Source: Treponema sp. (lineage in GTDB: Bacteria > Spirochaetota > Spirochaetia > Treponematales > Breznakiellaceae). Taken from it: a stretch of 12,440 nt of DNA. Under the pieces are notes generated by a model. That model was not told the DNA's origin. It did not search any database and saw only the letters and a list, made by a program, of their open reading frames with translations. A program made the position numbers and the translations under genes. The DNA lies in assembly GCA_031276615.1 (NCBI GenBank), contig JAISND010000266.1:1-12440 (forward strand), in the 5' to 3' direction. Below, in pieces: positions 1 through 5,779 of the stretch (its first letter is position 1; each line of letters opens with the position of its first letter).

Positions 1-12
1 CCGGCCTTGGTG

Positions 13-57
13 CAATCCGTGGACCTTCCCTTGTTTGTACCCCCGGCTCTTCCCTGT
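13..57 (+). repeat. Left arm of 45-bp perfect inverted repeat
   Basis: These 45 bases are the exact reverse complement of 1231-1275; pairing stops at 12 and 58 on one side and at 1276 and 1230 on the other. The arms bracket about 1.17 kb holding tRNA-Lys, its duplicated 3' end and the DUF2158-like gene. No transposase or recombinase is visible between them. They could be a dispersed intergenic repeat, the ends of a lost element or a recombination substrate. Confidence 0.9.
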
Positions 58-136
58 TCTTGGCCGTGCGGGCGCATGTACCAAGGGAAATCATGGCAAG
101 CGGAAAAAACAGGGTGGAATATCGGCAGGGCGGGGT

Positions 137-183
137 GCCGGAGGTAAAAACGTCCCGCGGGCGGGGTGTTTTTGGCCTCCGGC
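137..183. terminator. Strong hairpin with A5/T5 flanks, possible bidirectional terminator
   Basis: Bases 137-151 pair with 168-183 (GCCGGAGG with CCTCCGGC, and an inner AAAAAC with GTTTTT), with a small internal mismatch. Inside is a GC-rich stem, CCCGC with GCGGG, followed by TGTTTTT. It could terminate a plus-strand gene left of the window, or a minus-strand transcript. No gene is seen in 1-269. Confidence 0.4.
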
Positions 184-248
184 AGGCCCCCAGGAGAAAC
201 TTGTGCCCTGTTTTTTCCCGCCCGCCGTGGTATCACGTTTATATGCGC
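183..248 (-). repeat. Dispersed intergenic repeat, copy 1 (inverted relative to 6471-6535)
   Basis: Read on the minus strand this segment matches 6471-6535 with only a few differences, including identical blocks of 19 bases (230-248 with 6471-6489) and 22 bases (183-204 with 6514-6535). A partial motif, GCGGAAAAAACAGGG, also occurs near 101-115. Both copies lie in intergenic DNA, one before the tRNA-Lys promoter and one before pta. No open reading frame is shared in a way that suggests protein coding. Confidence 0.85.
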
Positions 249-269
249 CCGCACTGGCCGATTGTTTAC

Positions 270-297
270 TTGACTTTTGCGGCGTATTTTATTAAAT
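270..297 (+). promoter_or_regulatory. Probable promoter of tRNA-Lys
   Basis: TTGACT (270-275) is followed after 16 bases by TTAAAT (292-297). This predicts a transcription start near 303-305, exactly where the structured leader 302-350 begins, about 65 bases before the tRNA. Confidence 0.5.
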
Positions 298-301
298 TGA
301 G

Positions 302-350
302 ACAATTCCAGAATTCGGTGGCCCGGTAAGGGCTATAATTTTGGAACCGG
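302..350 (+). promoter_or_regulatory. Structured leader element, copy A (upstream of tRNA-Lys)
   Basis: This imperfect palindrome has an outer stem of 10 pairs (306-315 with 337-346, one G-U), a 3/1 internal loop with CGG on the 5' side, an inner 6-bp stem (319-324 with 330-335, one G-U) and a 5-base loop. It is about 75% identical to 9990-10036. Two pairs differ by compensatory change: U315-A337 becomes C-G, and C322-G332 becomes U-A. It may be a cis-acting RNA, an operator, or a dispersed palindromic repeat. Confidence 0.65.
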
Positions 351-367
351 TTCGGTTGACTTCACTT

Positions 368-440
368 GGGCCGTTAGCTCAGTAGGTAGAGCATCGCCCT
401 TTTAAGGCGGTGGTCGGAGGTTCGAATCCTGCACGGCTCA
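368..440 (+). tRNA. tRNA-Lys (anticodon TTT)
   Basis: The cloverleaf can be folded by hand. The acceptor stem 368-374 pairs with 433-439 (7 bp, one G-U), with discriminator A440. The D arm is 377-380 with 389-392. The anticodon stem 394-398 pairs with 406-410, with loop CTTTTAA (399-405), giving anticodon TTT at 401-403 and A at position 37. The T loop TTCGAAT is at 421-427. CCA is not encoded. Oddly, the T stem (416-420 with 428-432) has a G417:G431 mismatch (positions 50:64), where related tRNA-Lys genes usually have a C-G pair. The A37 position and UUU anticodon make it the expected substrate of the MtaB encoded at 5121-3652. Confidence 0.93.
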
Positions 441-486
441 AGATAAAAAAGCTCCACCCGCAGGGTGGGCTTTTTTTTAAACGGGG
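423..486 (+). repeat. 64-bp direct repeat, copy 1 (tRNA-Lys 3' end plus terminator)
   Basis: Bases 423-486 are identical to 611-674 (offset 188). The repeat contains the last part of the T loop, the 3' T stem, the 3' acceptor strand and the whole terminator hairpin. Weaker similarity continues upstream (CGGAGG before both copies, with one base deleted in copy 2). This is the layout expected of attachment-site duplication at a tRNA 3' end, but only about 124 bp separates the copies. Confidence 0.9.
445..478. terminator. Rho-independent terminator after tRNA-Lys
   Basis: CCACCC (454-459) pairs with GGGTGG (463-468) around a GCA loop, extended by GC pairs across a one-base T bulge. A6 precedes it and T8 (471-478) follows, so it can act on both strands. 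It begins five bases after the mature tRNA end. Confidence 0.85.
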
Positions 487-487
487 A

Positions 488-506
488 GAGCCGGGCAGGA
501 TTCGAA
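488..506 (-). repeat. Inverted partial copy of the tRNA-Lys 3' end
   Basis: Read on the minus strand, these 19 bases match the T loop and 3' acceptor strand of the tRNA (421-439) at 18 of 19 positions; the difference is at 494. With 423-440 and 611-628 this is a third copy of the tRNA 3' end within about 210 bp, in the opposite orientation. No tRNA 5' half accompanies it. Confidence 0.75.
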
Positions 507-610
507 GCGGAAGGCGCGCCGACCGAAAGGGAGGGGGAGGCGGCAGGATGCCGCCGGAAGCGCCTGAAGCCGGGCCGGAGGCCTTCAACACGAAGTTGGA
601 GGCCGGAGGC
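507..610. other. GC-rich spacer between duplicated tRNA ends
   Basis: No gene or RNA is evident. The stretch holds the motif GGCCGGAGGCC at 573-583 and again at 601-611; a third copy is at 684-694, just before the DUF2158-like stop codon. The short reading frames here arise from tRNA and terminator sequence and are not credible genes. Confidence 0.6.
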
Positions 611-674
611 CGAATCCTGCACGGCTCAAGATAAAAAAGCTCCACCCGCAGGGTGGGCTTTTTTTTAAACGGGG
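611..674 (+). repeat. 64-bp direct repeat, copy 2 (tRNA-Lys 3' remnant plus terminator)
   Basis: This is identical to 423-486, but there is no D arm, anticodon arm or 5' acceptor strand before it, so it is a tRNA 3' remnant and not a second tRNA gene. It lies 20 bp beyond the stop of the minus-strand DUF2158-like gene. Confidence 0.9.
633..666. terminator. Second copy of the bidirectional terminator, serves the DUF2158-like gene
   Basis: The hairpin is the same as at 445-478. For the minus-strand gene ending at 694 it forms a stem followed by six U residues, at a suitable distance. For plus-strand readthrough from the tRNA it gives a back-up stem with eight U residues. Confidence 0.75.
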
Positions 675-693
675 GAACCAGAGGGCCGGAGGC

Positions 694-945
694 CTACTTT
701 TTGCCGTTTGCCCTTTTCCCGGCGCCGTTTGTTTTCTTCTCGGCCGCGGCCGCGTTCACGTCCAGCCGGTCAAGGGCGCTGGCCGGGAAAATCCCTTCCT
801 GGCTCTCCCTGGCATCGGAAAACCACACGGTGGTAATGAGTTTTGCTTCTATATCCACACTTCGGACAACCATTGGGGGACTGTCCGGAATCCCCGGCAC
901 TACTACAATGTCACCGACAAGACGCTCAGTTGCACGAACACTCAT
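694..945 (-). CDS. Small YodC/DUF2158-like protein
   Basis: This encodes an 83-residue protein. The core (about residues 7-58) has the DUF2158/YodC pattern: an N-terminal VGDIVVVPG, a central MVVRSVD, then TVWFSD and a closing FPASALDRL. Members of this family are small, probably SH3-like proteins of unknown function. A Lys/Ala/Asn-rich tail follows (about 60-83). I chose the ATG at 945 because AAGGAG lies just upstream at good spacing; a longer frame starting at 981 would lack a ribosome site and would run through a palindrome. It sits alone, bracketed by the duplicated terminator downstream and a 20-bp perfect hairpin in its leader, inside a region framed by a 45-bp inverted repeat, which suggests an acquired cassette. 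The family call is from motif memory only. Confidence 0.75.
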   Translation of the reverse strand: MSVRATERLVGDIVVVPGIPDSPPMVVRSVDIEAKLITTVWFSDARESQEGIFPASALDRLDVNAAAAEKKTNGAGKRANGKK

Positions 946-965
946 AAAAACTCCTTGAATTAATG

Positions 966-1007
966 TATGAGGCTTTCCCAAAACTTCAGTTTTGGGAAAG
1001 CCTCATA
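966..1007. repeat. Perfect 20-bp palindromic hairpin
   Basis: Bases 966-985 pair perfectly with 988-1007, leaving TC at the centre. The inner 28 bases (972-999) recur exactly at 6383-6410. It lies 20 bp upstream of the DUF2158-like start codon, so it would fold in the 5' leader if transcription starts beyond 1007. No T-run follows on either strand, so a standard terminator is less likely than a leader structure or dispersed palindrome. Confidence 0.9.
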
Positions 1008-1034
1008 TTAGCTTAACATAATAGAGTTTTTCAA
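1005..1034 (-). promoter_or_regulatory. Candidate promoter for the DUF2158-like gene
   Basis: On the minus strand TTGAAA (1034-1029) is followed after 18 bases by TAATAT (1010-1005). The -10 overlaps the outer edge of the 966-1007 palindrome, so the hairpin would be only partly transcribed from this start. Another AT-rich -10-like site (TATTAT, 1023-1018) lacks a good -35. Confidence 0.3.
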
Positions 1035-1045
1035 TCAACCAAGTT

Positions 1046-1230
1046 TTGCATCCCGGTAAAAACAATGCTAAAACCGAGGCAGGGGCGCCCTTGCCTACCG
1101 GCGGCTAGACGGTCGTGGCCCTTCCTGACGCACGCTTTGGCGTGGCGTTTTCTCTCTCACGCCGTGTGCCCCCGCCAGGCAAGAGCATCCCTGCCGTGGC
1201 TTCGGCCGTTCTTTTGCCGGTCTGCAAGGG
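1046..1230. other. GC-rich intergenic DNA without a recognisable gene
   Basis: The open frames here (1065-1301 and 1115-1435 on the plus strand) have Arg/Pro/Ser-rich low-complexity products, no ribosome site and no family resemblance. No RNA gene or strong repeat is seen before the right arm of the inverted repeat at 1231. Confidence 0.5.
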
Positions 1231-1275
1231 ACAGGGAAGAGCCGGGGGTACAAACAAGGGAAGGTCCACGGATTG
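1231..1275 (-). repeat. Right arm of 45-bp perfect inverted repeat
   Basis: This is the exact reverse complement of 13-57. It ends about 35 bp before a TATAAT (1310-1315) that precedes the 51-codon ORF at 1365. Confidence 0.9.
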
Positions 1276-1364
1276 GACTGATTATGCGGACTTTATGGTA
1301 GAATCATTGTATAATCAGTTTTTAGCCGGGAGCAGGCCTTTGTCCGGAAGAAAGGTGAGTGCGG

Positions 1365-1520
1365 ATGGGAAAATTCCGCTCCGGGAAGTTTTTTCTGCTT
1401 GGCAATGTGTGTACCGTGGTGAAAGTTCTCGATAATTTGGGTTTCCGTCTCAGTGTGGAACAAAAGGTATCCGCATGGCAGTTTGTTGCGCTCCGGCGCA
1501 AATCCAGCGCAAAATCGTAA
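1365..1520 (+). pseudogene. 51-codon ORF, probable C-terminal remnant of an addiction-module antidote (Xre-type) protein
   Basis: This short ORF starts at an ATG with AAAGGTGAG ten bases upstream and an in-frame TGA at 1356-1358. Its middle, GNVCTVVKVLDNLGFRLSVE (residues 14-33), resembles the end of the helix-turn-helix domain in the HigA-like putative addiction-module antidote family (TIGR02684), where a GNP-x-TVLKVLxALGLxL pattern follows the recognition helix. The rest of that domain and the partner toxin are absent, and upstream frames show no continuation. So it is either a decayed antitoxin or a small unrelated protein. A TATAAT at 1310-1315 could drive it, without a convincing -35. 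The family link is by eye only. Confidence 0.4.
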
Positions 1521-1599
1521 AAAAATTCACAAGACAACAGGCCGACGGGACCGCTCGGTTGCCGGGGACAGGGCGTTGCCGGATGCCCGCCCTGGGAGG

Positions 1600-2838
1600 C
1601 TAATACCGGAAGAGAAGGCTAAAGGCCAGGGCATAGGTACTCTGGATGCCGGGATCAAGCCCCAGTTCCCTGCCATGAATGGCACAGTCGAATTTCACAA
1701 ACTGCAAATCCAGGCCGAAACCCGCCGAGGGCAGGGCGTCCGCAATGCCGATTCTCAGGCTGAGCTTCTCCAGTATCACCGCCTCCAGGCCAAAACCGAA
1801 ATTCAAAACCGGATTCCTCGGGACAAGGGAAAAAAGATCGGTGAAATCCCGGTAATCGGCCAGGAAAATCACGCGGGAAATGTACTTCTCCAGAAAATAA
1901 GAGCGGATTCGGTACTGAAGCCCCAAATTCAGGCGGGGTTTAACCACCCCGTAATGGCCCGGTTCACGGGGGTTTTCACTGTTCCTGAAATCATCAAAAG
2001 AGCTGTAGGTTGTTATCATCGCGGGCGAATACACATCAAAACAGACCAGGGCCGCGCTCAGCTTCTCCGCAAAGGTGTATTTAAGGCCCAAATCGAAGCC
2101 GACGCCGAGGGCTGTGGTAAAAGGCAGCCTGTCCGGATCGTCAAGCAGGGTTTCAACATTAAAAATGGCGCTTTTAAGATCGATGCCCATCCGGAGAAAG
2201 CCTTTTCCCAGAAAACCCGTATCCAGAACATGCCGCTCCCTGTTTATTACCCTGAAAGAATAACCTCCCAGCACCAGCATGTCGCCTGAAACAACGGCTG
2301 TCAGATTTGAGCCGGTCGCCGCGGCGCTCGCGCCGAAGCGGTTGAACAGCCCGAAGCCAAGGCCCCTGCCGACCCAGCCGGCGGAGACGGGGCCGCCCAG
2401 ATCGAGGCCCGCGGCAAAACCCCTGTCCCCGATAATGCCGGAAAGATCCACATTCTCCAGGGAATCCGCATGGCCAAGTATTAAATCCAGAATTTCAAAA
2501 ACGGGGCCATAGGCGCCAAGGCTCAATTCCGCCGCGCTGAATTCATCTTCGACCGCCGCAAAGGCCGCGGGGTTGTTGAAAAGGGAATCGAAATCATCGG
2601 CCAGGGCCGCGTGATTCCCGCCAAGCGCCGCGTGGCGCGCCGAAGGCAGGGTAAAGGGGGTGATGGTTTCCGCGGAAAGGGAAACAGGGGAAATCCCGAA
2701 AAAAACGAGGATCGGCCAGGCCCGCCGCAGAGTTCGAAATATCCTTTCTGTCGCCCCGGAGATCGAAGCCCCGGTCCGGCGGGGCGTGCGCCCTTTGTAC
2801 GCGGCCGGCGCGGAAAATATTTTGCGGCTGATTTTCAT
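1600..2838 (-). CDS. UPF0164/FadL-like outer-membrane beta-barrel protein
   Basis: The product is 412 residues. A basic N region of about 40 residues precedes a hydrophobic segment (WPILVFFGISPVSLSA, 41-56) ending in a plausible signal-peptidase site. The mature start has SARHAALGGNHAALADD and SLFNNPAAF (67-93). This 'ALGG.xAALADD...NPA' signature is typical of treponemal UPF0164 proteins and of PorV/FadL-like barrels. The remainder alternates short beta-strand-like amphipathic stretches with Gly/Asp turns, and the protein ends in FRY, the aromatic C-terminus common in outer-membrane barrels. It is probably an outer-membrane transporter or assembly factor for hydrophobic substrates. Its ATG overlaps the stop of the upstream lipoprotein gene by four bases (2835-2838), with GGAG just before, so the two are probably translationally coupled. 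The long n-region is unusual, but no better start is seen. The exact family is uncertain. Confidence 0.7.
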   Translation of the reverse strand: MKISRKIFSAPAAYKGRTPRRTGASISGATERIFRTLRRAWPILVFFGISPVSLSAETITPFTLPSARHAALGGNHAALADDFDSLFNNPAAFAAVEDEFSAAELSLGAYGPVFEILDLILGHADSLENVDLSGIIGDRGFAAGLDLGGPVSAGWVGRGLGFGLFNRFGASAAATGSNLTAVVSGDMLVLGGYSFRVINRERHVLDTGFLGKGFLRMGIDLKSAIFNVETLLDDPDRLPFTTALGVGFDLGLKYTFAEKLSAALVCFDVYSPAMITTYSSFDDFRNSENPREPGHYGVVKPRLNLGLQYRIRSYFLEKYISRVIFLADYRDFTDLFSLVPRNPVLNFGFGLEAVILEKLSLRIGIADALPSAGFGLDLQFVKFDCAIHGRELGLDPGIQSTYALAFSLLFRY

Positions 2839-3593
2839 GGAATCTCCGTGGAATCCAGCAGGTTAAGCCCCTCAAGAATGTCTTTGAAACGGCCGCTCAG
2901 GCCCGAATTCGGATCGTCACCCTTGTCAAGGGCGGATTTCGCGAGTTCAACCGCCATGTTCTCCCTGCGATTCAGCGACGCGCCGGGATCGCCGGGATCA
3001 AAAGAGGCAAAATAATCCTCGCTGTTCAAATTTTCCTTCGCTTCCGCCGCGAGTATTACGGCCGCCGCCATTGCCAGATCATCCGCATCGGCCTTTTCCA
3101 CAAAGGCATTGAATTCAGGGGTACCCGGTTCGGGCAAAATACCCACCAGAACGCTGCCTGTCTCCTTAAGGTTCCCCATGTCTCCCAGAACATCGGCGAC
3201 AAGCTTCTTGGCGTTATCCTTGTTTTCCATGGTTTCGCTGATATTCCCCGCCTGGTGCATGATGGCCGATCCCATTCCCGAGGCGTTGGAAGCCGCCTGC
3301 AGGGCGGCCGCCTGCTGGGAGCTTTTTTCGCCGGCGCCGGCGTTCCGGAGAGCCCTGTCAATGCCCTTCAGAACCTCAAGGGACATATCCGGGTCGTTTT
3401 CCGCGATTTCGACAAGCTCGTTCACGTTATCCGCGGTAACCGGGGGAACCAGATCGGCGGGGTTTCGGGCAGCCCAGGGGGCAAGGGAAGAAGAAAAAAA
3501 CTGGGTGCAGGAACAGAGCAAAAACGCCGCGGCAAAAAAAACACAAAACGGCGAATGAAATCGCGGTTTGCTTCGGGGGGCGCGGTATTTCAT
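2835..3593 (-). CDS. Probable lipoprotein, function unknown
   Basis: The product is 252 residues. A basic start and hydrophobic stretch (about 15-28) end in LLCSC, a relaxed spirochete-type lipobox with the lipidated Cys at residue 29. The mature part is Ala/Asp/Asn/Glu-rich and looks helical, with segments such as DNVNELVEIAENDPDMSLEV and EKADADDLAMAAAVILAAEA; no catalytic motif is evident. The start is supported by GGAGG eight bases upstream. A weak internal promoter (CTGACC, 18 bases, TATATT, with the -10 at 3623-3618) could give separate expression from mtaB, 58 bp upstream. The coupling to the outer-membrane barrel gene suggests that the two act together in the envelope, perhaps as a barrel and its periplasmic lipoprotein partner. 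I do not recognise the family. Confidence 0.75.
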   Translation of the reverse strand: MKYRAPRSKPRFHSPFCVFFAAAFLLCSCTQFFSSSLAPWAARNPADLVPPVTADNVNELVEIAENDPDMSLEVLKGIDRALRNAGAGEKSSQQAAALQAASNASGMGSAIMHQAGNISETMENKDNAKKLVADVLGDMGNLKETGSVLVGILPEPGTPEFNAFVEKADADDLAMAAAVILAAEAKENLNSEDYFASFDPGDPGASLNRRENMAVELAKSALDKGDDPNSGLSGRFKDILEGLNLLDSTEIP

Positions 3594-3651
3594 TTTCTAC
3601 CTCCATCCGTCATAAAGAATATACCCTGTTTCCCGCATGGTGGTCAGCGAT

Positions 3652-5121
3652 TCAGACAACAGCCTCCGCCAAGGCGTCATAGCCGTTTTCGGCAGGGGGC
3701 GCCTCCTCCAGTATCCGGCAGCGCAGCGCGGCGCCCGGCGGCGGAACTTCGGAACATTTTATCCGAAGCCTTAAATAATTATCGGACATTCCGCGGCAAT
3801 AGCCGGGAGTTTTTTCATGTTCCGCCTCGGCAAGGGCTTCCACTTCCCTGCCCAGCCAGCGTCTGATATAGACGGAACGTCCCTGCCGGGCCAGTTTCAG
3901 GAGAATCTCCACCCTGTGCGCGGATTCCCCCCCGCCTGCCGGCGGCCGGAAGGAAAAGGCCGGCGTGCCGGGACGTTTTGAATAGGGAAAGGCGTGAATC
4001 CAGGCAAAGCCGATGCTCCGGCACAGATTCAGGGTTTTTTCGAATTCAGCCCCGCTTTCACCGGGGAATCCCGTGATAATATCGCAGGCCAGGAAGGGGT
4101 CGTCCCTGAGGGAGCGGAGAAGGGCCGCGGCTTCCTCCACATCGGCGGGGGTATAGGGCCTCCCCATTTTTTCAAGGACGGGCGCGCTGCCCGACTGTAC
4201 CGAAAGATGAAAATGGGGACGTATCCGCGGGCGGGCGAGAACCCGGGCCAGGCCGCCCTTTACTTCATCAGGCTCCAGGGAGGAAAGCCTTAGGGCGATG
4301 TCCCGTGTCCCGGCCAGAAAAAAATCCAGCAGCCCCGCCAGATCGCCGCTCCGGCGGACGCCGCCCGTTTCGGCGGCGCCCGATTCAAGCAGGGGGTCCC
4401 GGTATTGGGTGATGTTCAGCCCGGTAAGCACCGCTTCCCGGTAGCCCCGCCGCTCCAGAGCGCGCAGTTCGGCAAGGGCCTTCTCCGCCGGAAGGCTTAC
4501 GCTTTTCCCGCGGGCAAGCCTGGCCCGGCAGTAGGTACAATGGTTGTCACAGCCGTCCTGTATTTTCAGAAAACTTCTTGAATGGGCGGAAAAATACTCC
4601 GGCGCAAAGGCAAAGGCGTTTTCCCCGGCGGCGTCTTCGGAACATGCCGCGCTATCCCGGTTCAGGGAATCAAGCAGGGAGGCCAGGCCGGCGGCATCCG
4701 CCCCGCGCAGGCGGCGCGGCAGTTCAAGGAGGGCCTTCTTTTCCCCGCACACAAAGAGGCGCCTTTTCCCCGGAGGGGAATCCCCGGCCGCGCCGGCCTC
4801 CAGCGCGGCTATATCGCCGGGATCAAGCCGGGCGTAGCAGCCGGTTACGATAACGGAAGCGCCGGGGCAGTCCCGCAGGGCTTTGCGTATAACGCGCCGC
4901 GCCTTCTGTTCCGCCTTTGAAGTAACCGTGCAGGTGTTGATGACAAGCAGCTCGGGCCCGCCGGAGGGCGCGGCGGCGTCCGCTGCCCCTTCCCCCGCGG
5001 GCCGCGCTTCCGGGGAAAAGGGCGCCCGCGAAAAACCCTCCCGTAGAAAGGCGTCCGCCAGGGCCTCGCTTTCAAGCTGGTTAAGCTTGCAGCCCAGAGT
5101 ATAAACCGAAAAAGAAGACAT
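3652..5121 (-). CDS. mtaB: tRNA threonylcarbamoyladenosine (t6A37) methylthiotransferase MtaB
   Basis: The product is 489 residues, slightly longer than the usual 430-450. The order of parts fits the MiaB/MtaB family. The N-terminal UPF0004 domain has Cys11 (LGCKLNQLES), Cys64 (INTCTVT) and Cys95 (TGCYA), which bind the auxiliary 4Fe-4S cluster. The radical SAM core has CDNHCTYC (Cys191, 195, 198). Later motifs are HFHLSVQSGS, ITGFPGES and HAFPYSKRPGT, followed by a C-terminal TRAM-like region. 'GCKLNQ' and the overall form favour MtaB (YqeV) over MiaB or RimO. MtaB turns t6A37 into ms2t6A37, and its characterised substrate in Bacillus is tRNA-Lys(UUU), a tRNA encoded in this window. Extra length comes from Ala/Gly-rich insertions (about 38-55 and 140-172). 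The start has GGGAG upstream and lies 22 bp after the TPR gene stop. Confidence 0.92.
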   Translation of the reverse strand: MSSFSVYTLGCKLNQLESEALADAFLREGFSRAPFSPEARPAGEGAADAAAPSGGPELLVINTCTVTSKAEQKARRVIRKALRDCPGASVIVTGCYARLDPGDIAALEAGAAGDSPPGKRRLFVCGEKKALLELPRRLRGADAAGLASLLDSLNRDSAACSEDAAGENAFAFAPEYFSAHSRSFLKIQDGCDNHCTYCRARLARGKSVSLPAEKALAELRALERRGYREAVLTGLNITQYRDPLLESGAAETGGVRRSGDLAGLLDFFLAGTRDIALRLSSLEPDEVKGGLARVLARPRIRPHFHLSVQSGSAPVLEKMGRPYTPADVEEAAALLRSLRDDPFLACDIITGFPGESGAEFEKTLNLCRSIGFAWIHAFPYSKRPGTPAFSFRPPAGGGESAHRVEILLKLARQGRSVYIRRWLGREVEALAEAEHEKTPGYCRGMSDNYLRLRIKCSEVPPPGAALRCRILEEAPPAENGYDALAEAVV

Positions 5122-5143
5122 GTTACCGGCTCCCGGCCCGCGC

Positions 5144-5779
5144 CTAAGGTCCCGCCAGGGTCTGCCGGACGCGCTCCAGGCCCCTGCGGGCGTCGCTCAG
5201 CCGGGAATTGAGGGAAAGGGCGCGTTCGTAGGCGGTGACCGCTTCGGTAAATTCCCCGGCGCTCTCCCGGGCGTAGGCCAGGCGCGCCCACCAGGCGGCG
5301 TTGCCCGGCATCCAGTGTACCGCGGTGGAAAGGGCGATATCGGCAAGGCGGAACCTGCCCAGGCGTATGTAGATCTCCCCCAGAAAATAGTAGACCGTCT
5401 CGATGCGCTGGCCTTCCGGCGCCAGATTCACGTATTCCTGAAAATACTGAAGGGCCTCGTCGTTCTGACCCTGATAATAGTAAATTTCCCCCAGAATCTC
5501 GGTGATCCGCGCGTCATAGCGGCTCAGGTTCCGTCCCGCGCGCGCGTATCTGAGGGCTTCCACATAACGGTTCAGCCCGAGCAGGCTCCAGCAGATCACC
5601 ACATGGGATTCAAGATTATTGGGATCCGCCGTGATTTCATTCCCGCATATTTCGACGGCCCGCTCATAGTTGCCCGCCCGGTATTCCCGCAGCGCGTCCG
5701 GACGCTGCTGGGCCAAAGCCGCCGGAAAGGAAAGCAGAAGGAAAAACAGCGCCGAAATGCCGAAACGGAGCGTTCTCAT
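5144..5779 (-). CDS. Secreted TPR-repeat protein
   Basis: The product is 211 residues. A signal peptide (MRTLRFGISALFFLLLSFPA, then ALA before QQ) is predicted to be cut near residue 23. The rest is made of about five TPR units, recognisable by A-x-x-Y-x-x-G-x-x-x-x-A spacing: ALREYRAGNYERAVEI, then LLGLNRYVEALRYA, then LGEIYYYQGQNDEALQYF, then LGEIYIRLGRFRLADIAL and a last YERALSLN unit. It probably scaffolds protein contacts in the periplasm. I placed the start at the ATG 5779-5777, which overlaps the bactofilin TGA by four bases (ATGA); an ATG at 5809 would put ten residues before the signal peptide and overlap bactofilin further. This coupling suggests co-production with bactofilin. Confidence 0.88.
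   Translation of the reverse strand: MRTLRFGISALFFLLLSFPAALAQQRPDALREYRAGNYERAVEICGNEITADPNNLESHVVICWSLLGLNRYVEALRYARAGRNLSRYDARITEILGEIYYYQGQNDEALQYFQEYVNLAPEGQRIETVYYFLGEIYIRLGRFRLADIALSTAVHWMPGNAAWWARLAYARESAGEFTEAVTAYERALSLNSRLSDARRGLERVRQTLAGP

Noticed and set aside
379..645. Minus-strand frame with the peptide SRAGFEPPTTALKGR
   Set aside because: This peptide is the usual false translation of a tRNA gene read antisense; the frame runs through the tRNA, terminator and their duplicate.
611..674. A second tRNA-Lys gene
   Set aside because: Only the 3' T-arm half and acceptor strand are present; the D and anticodon arms are missing.
1453..2289. 278-codon plus-strand open frame
   Set aside because: Antisense to the outer-membrane barrel gene; no recognisable protein features.
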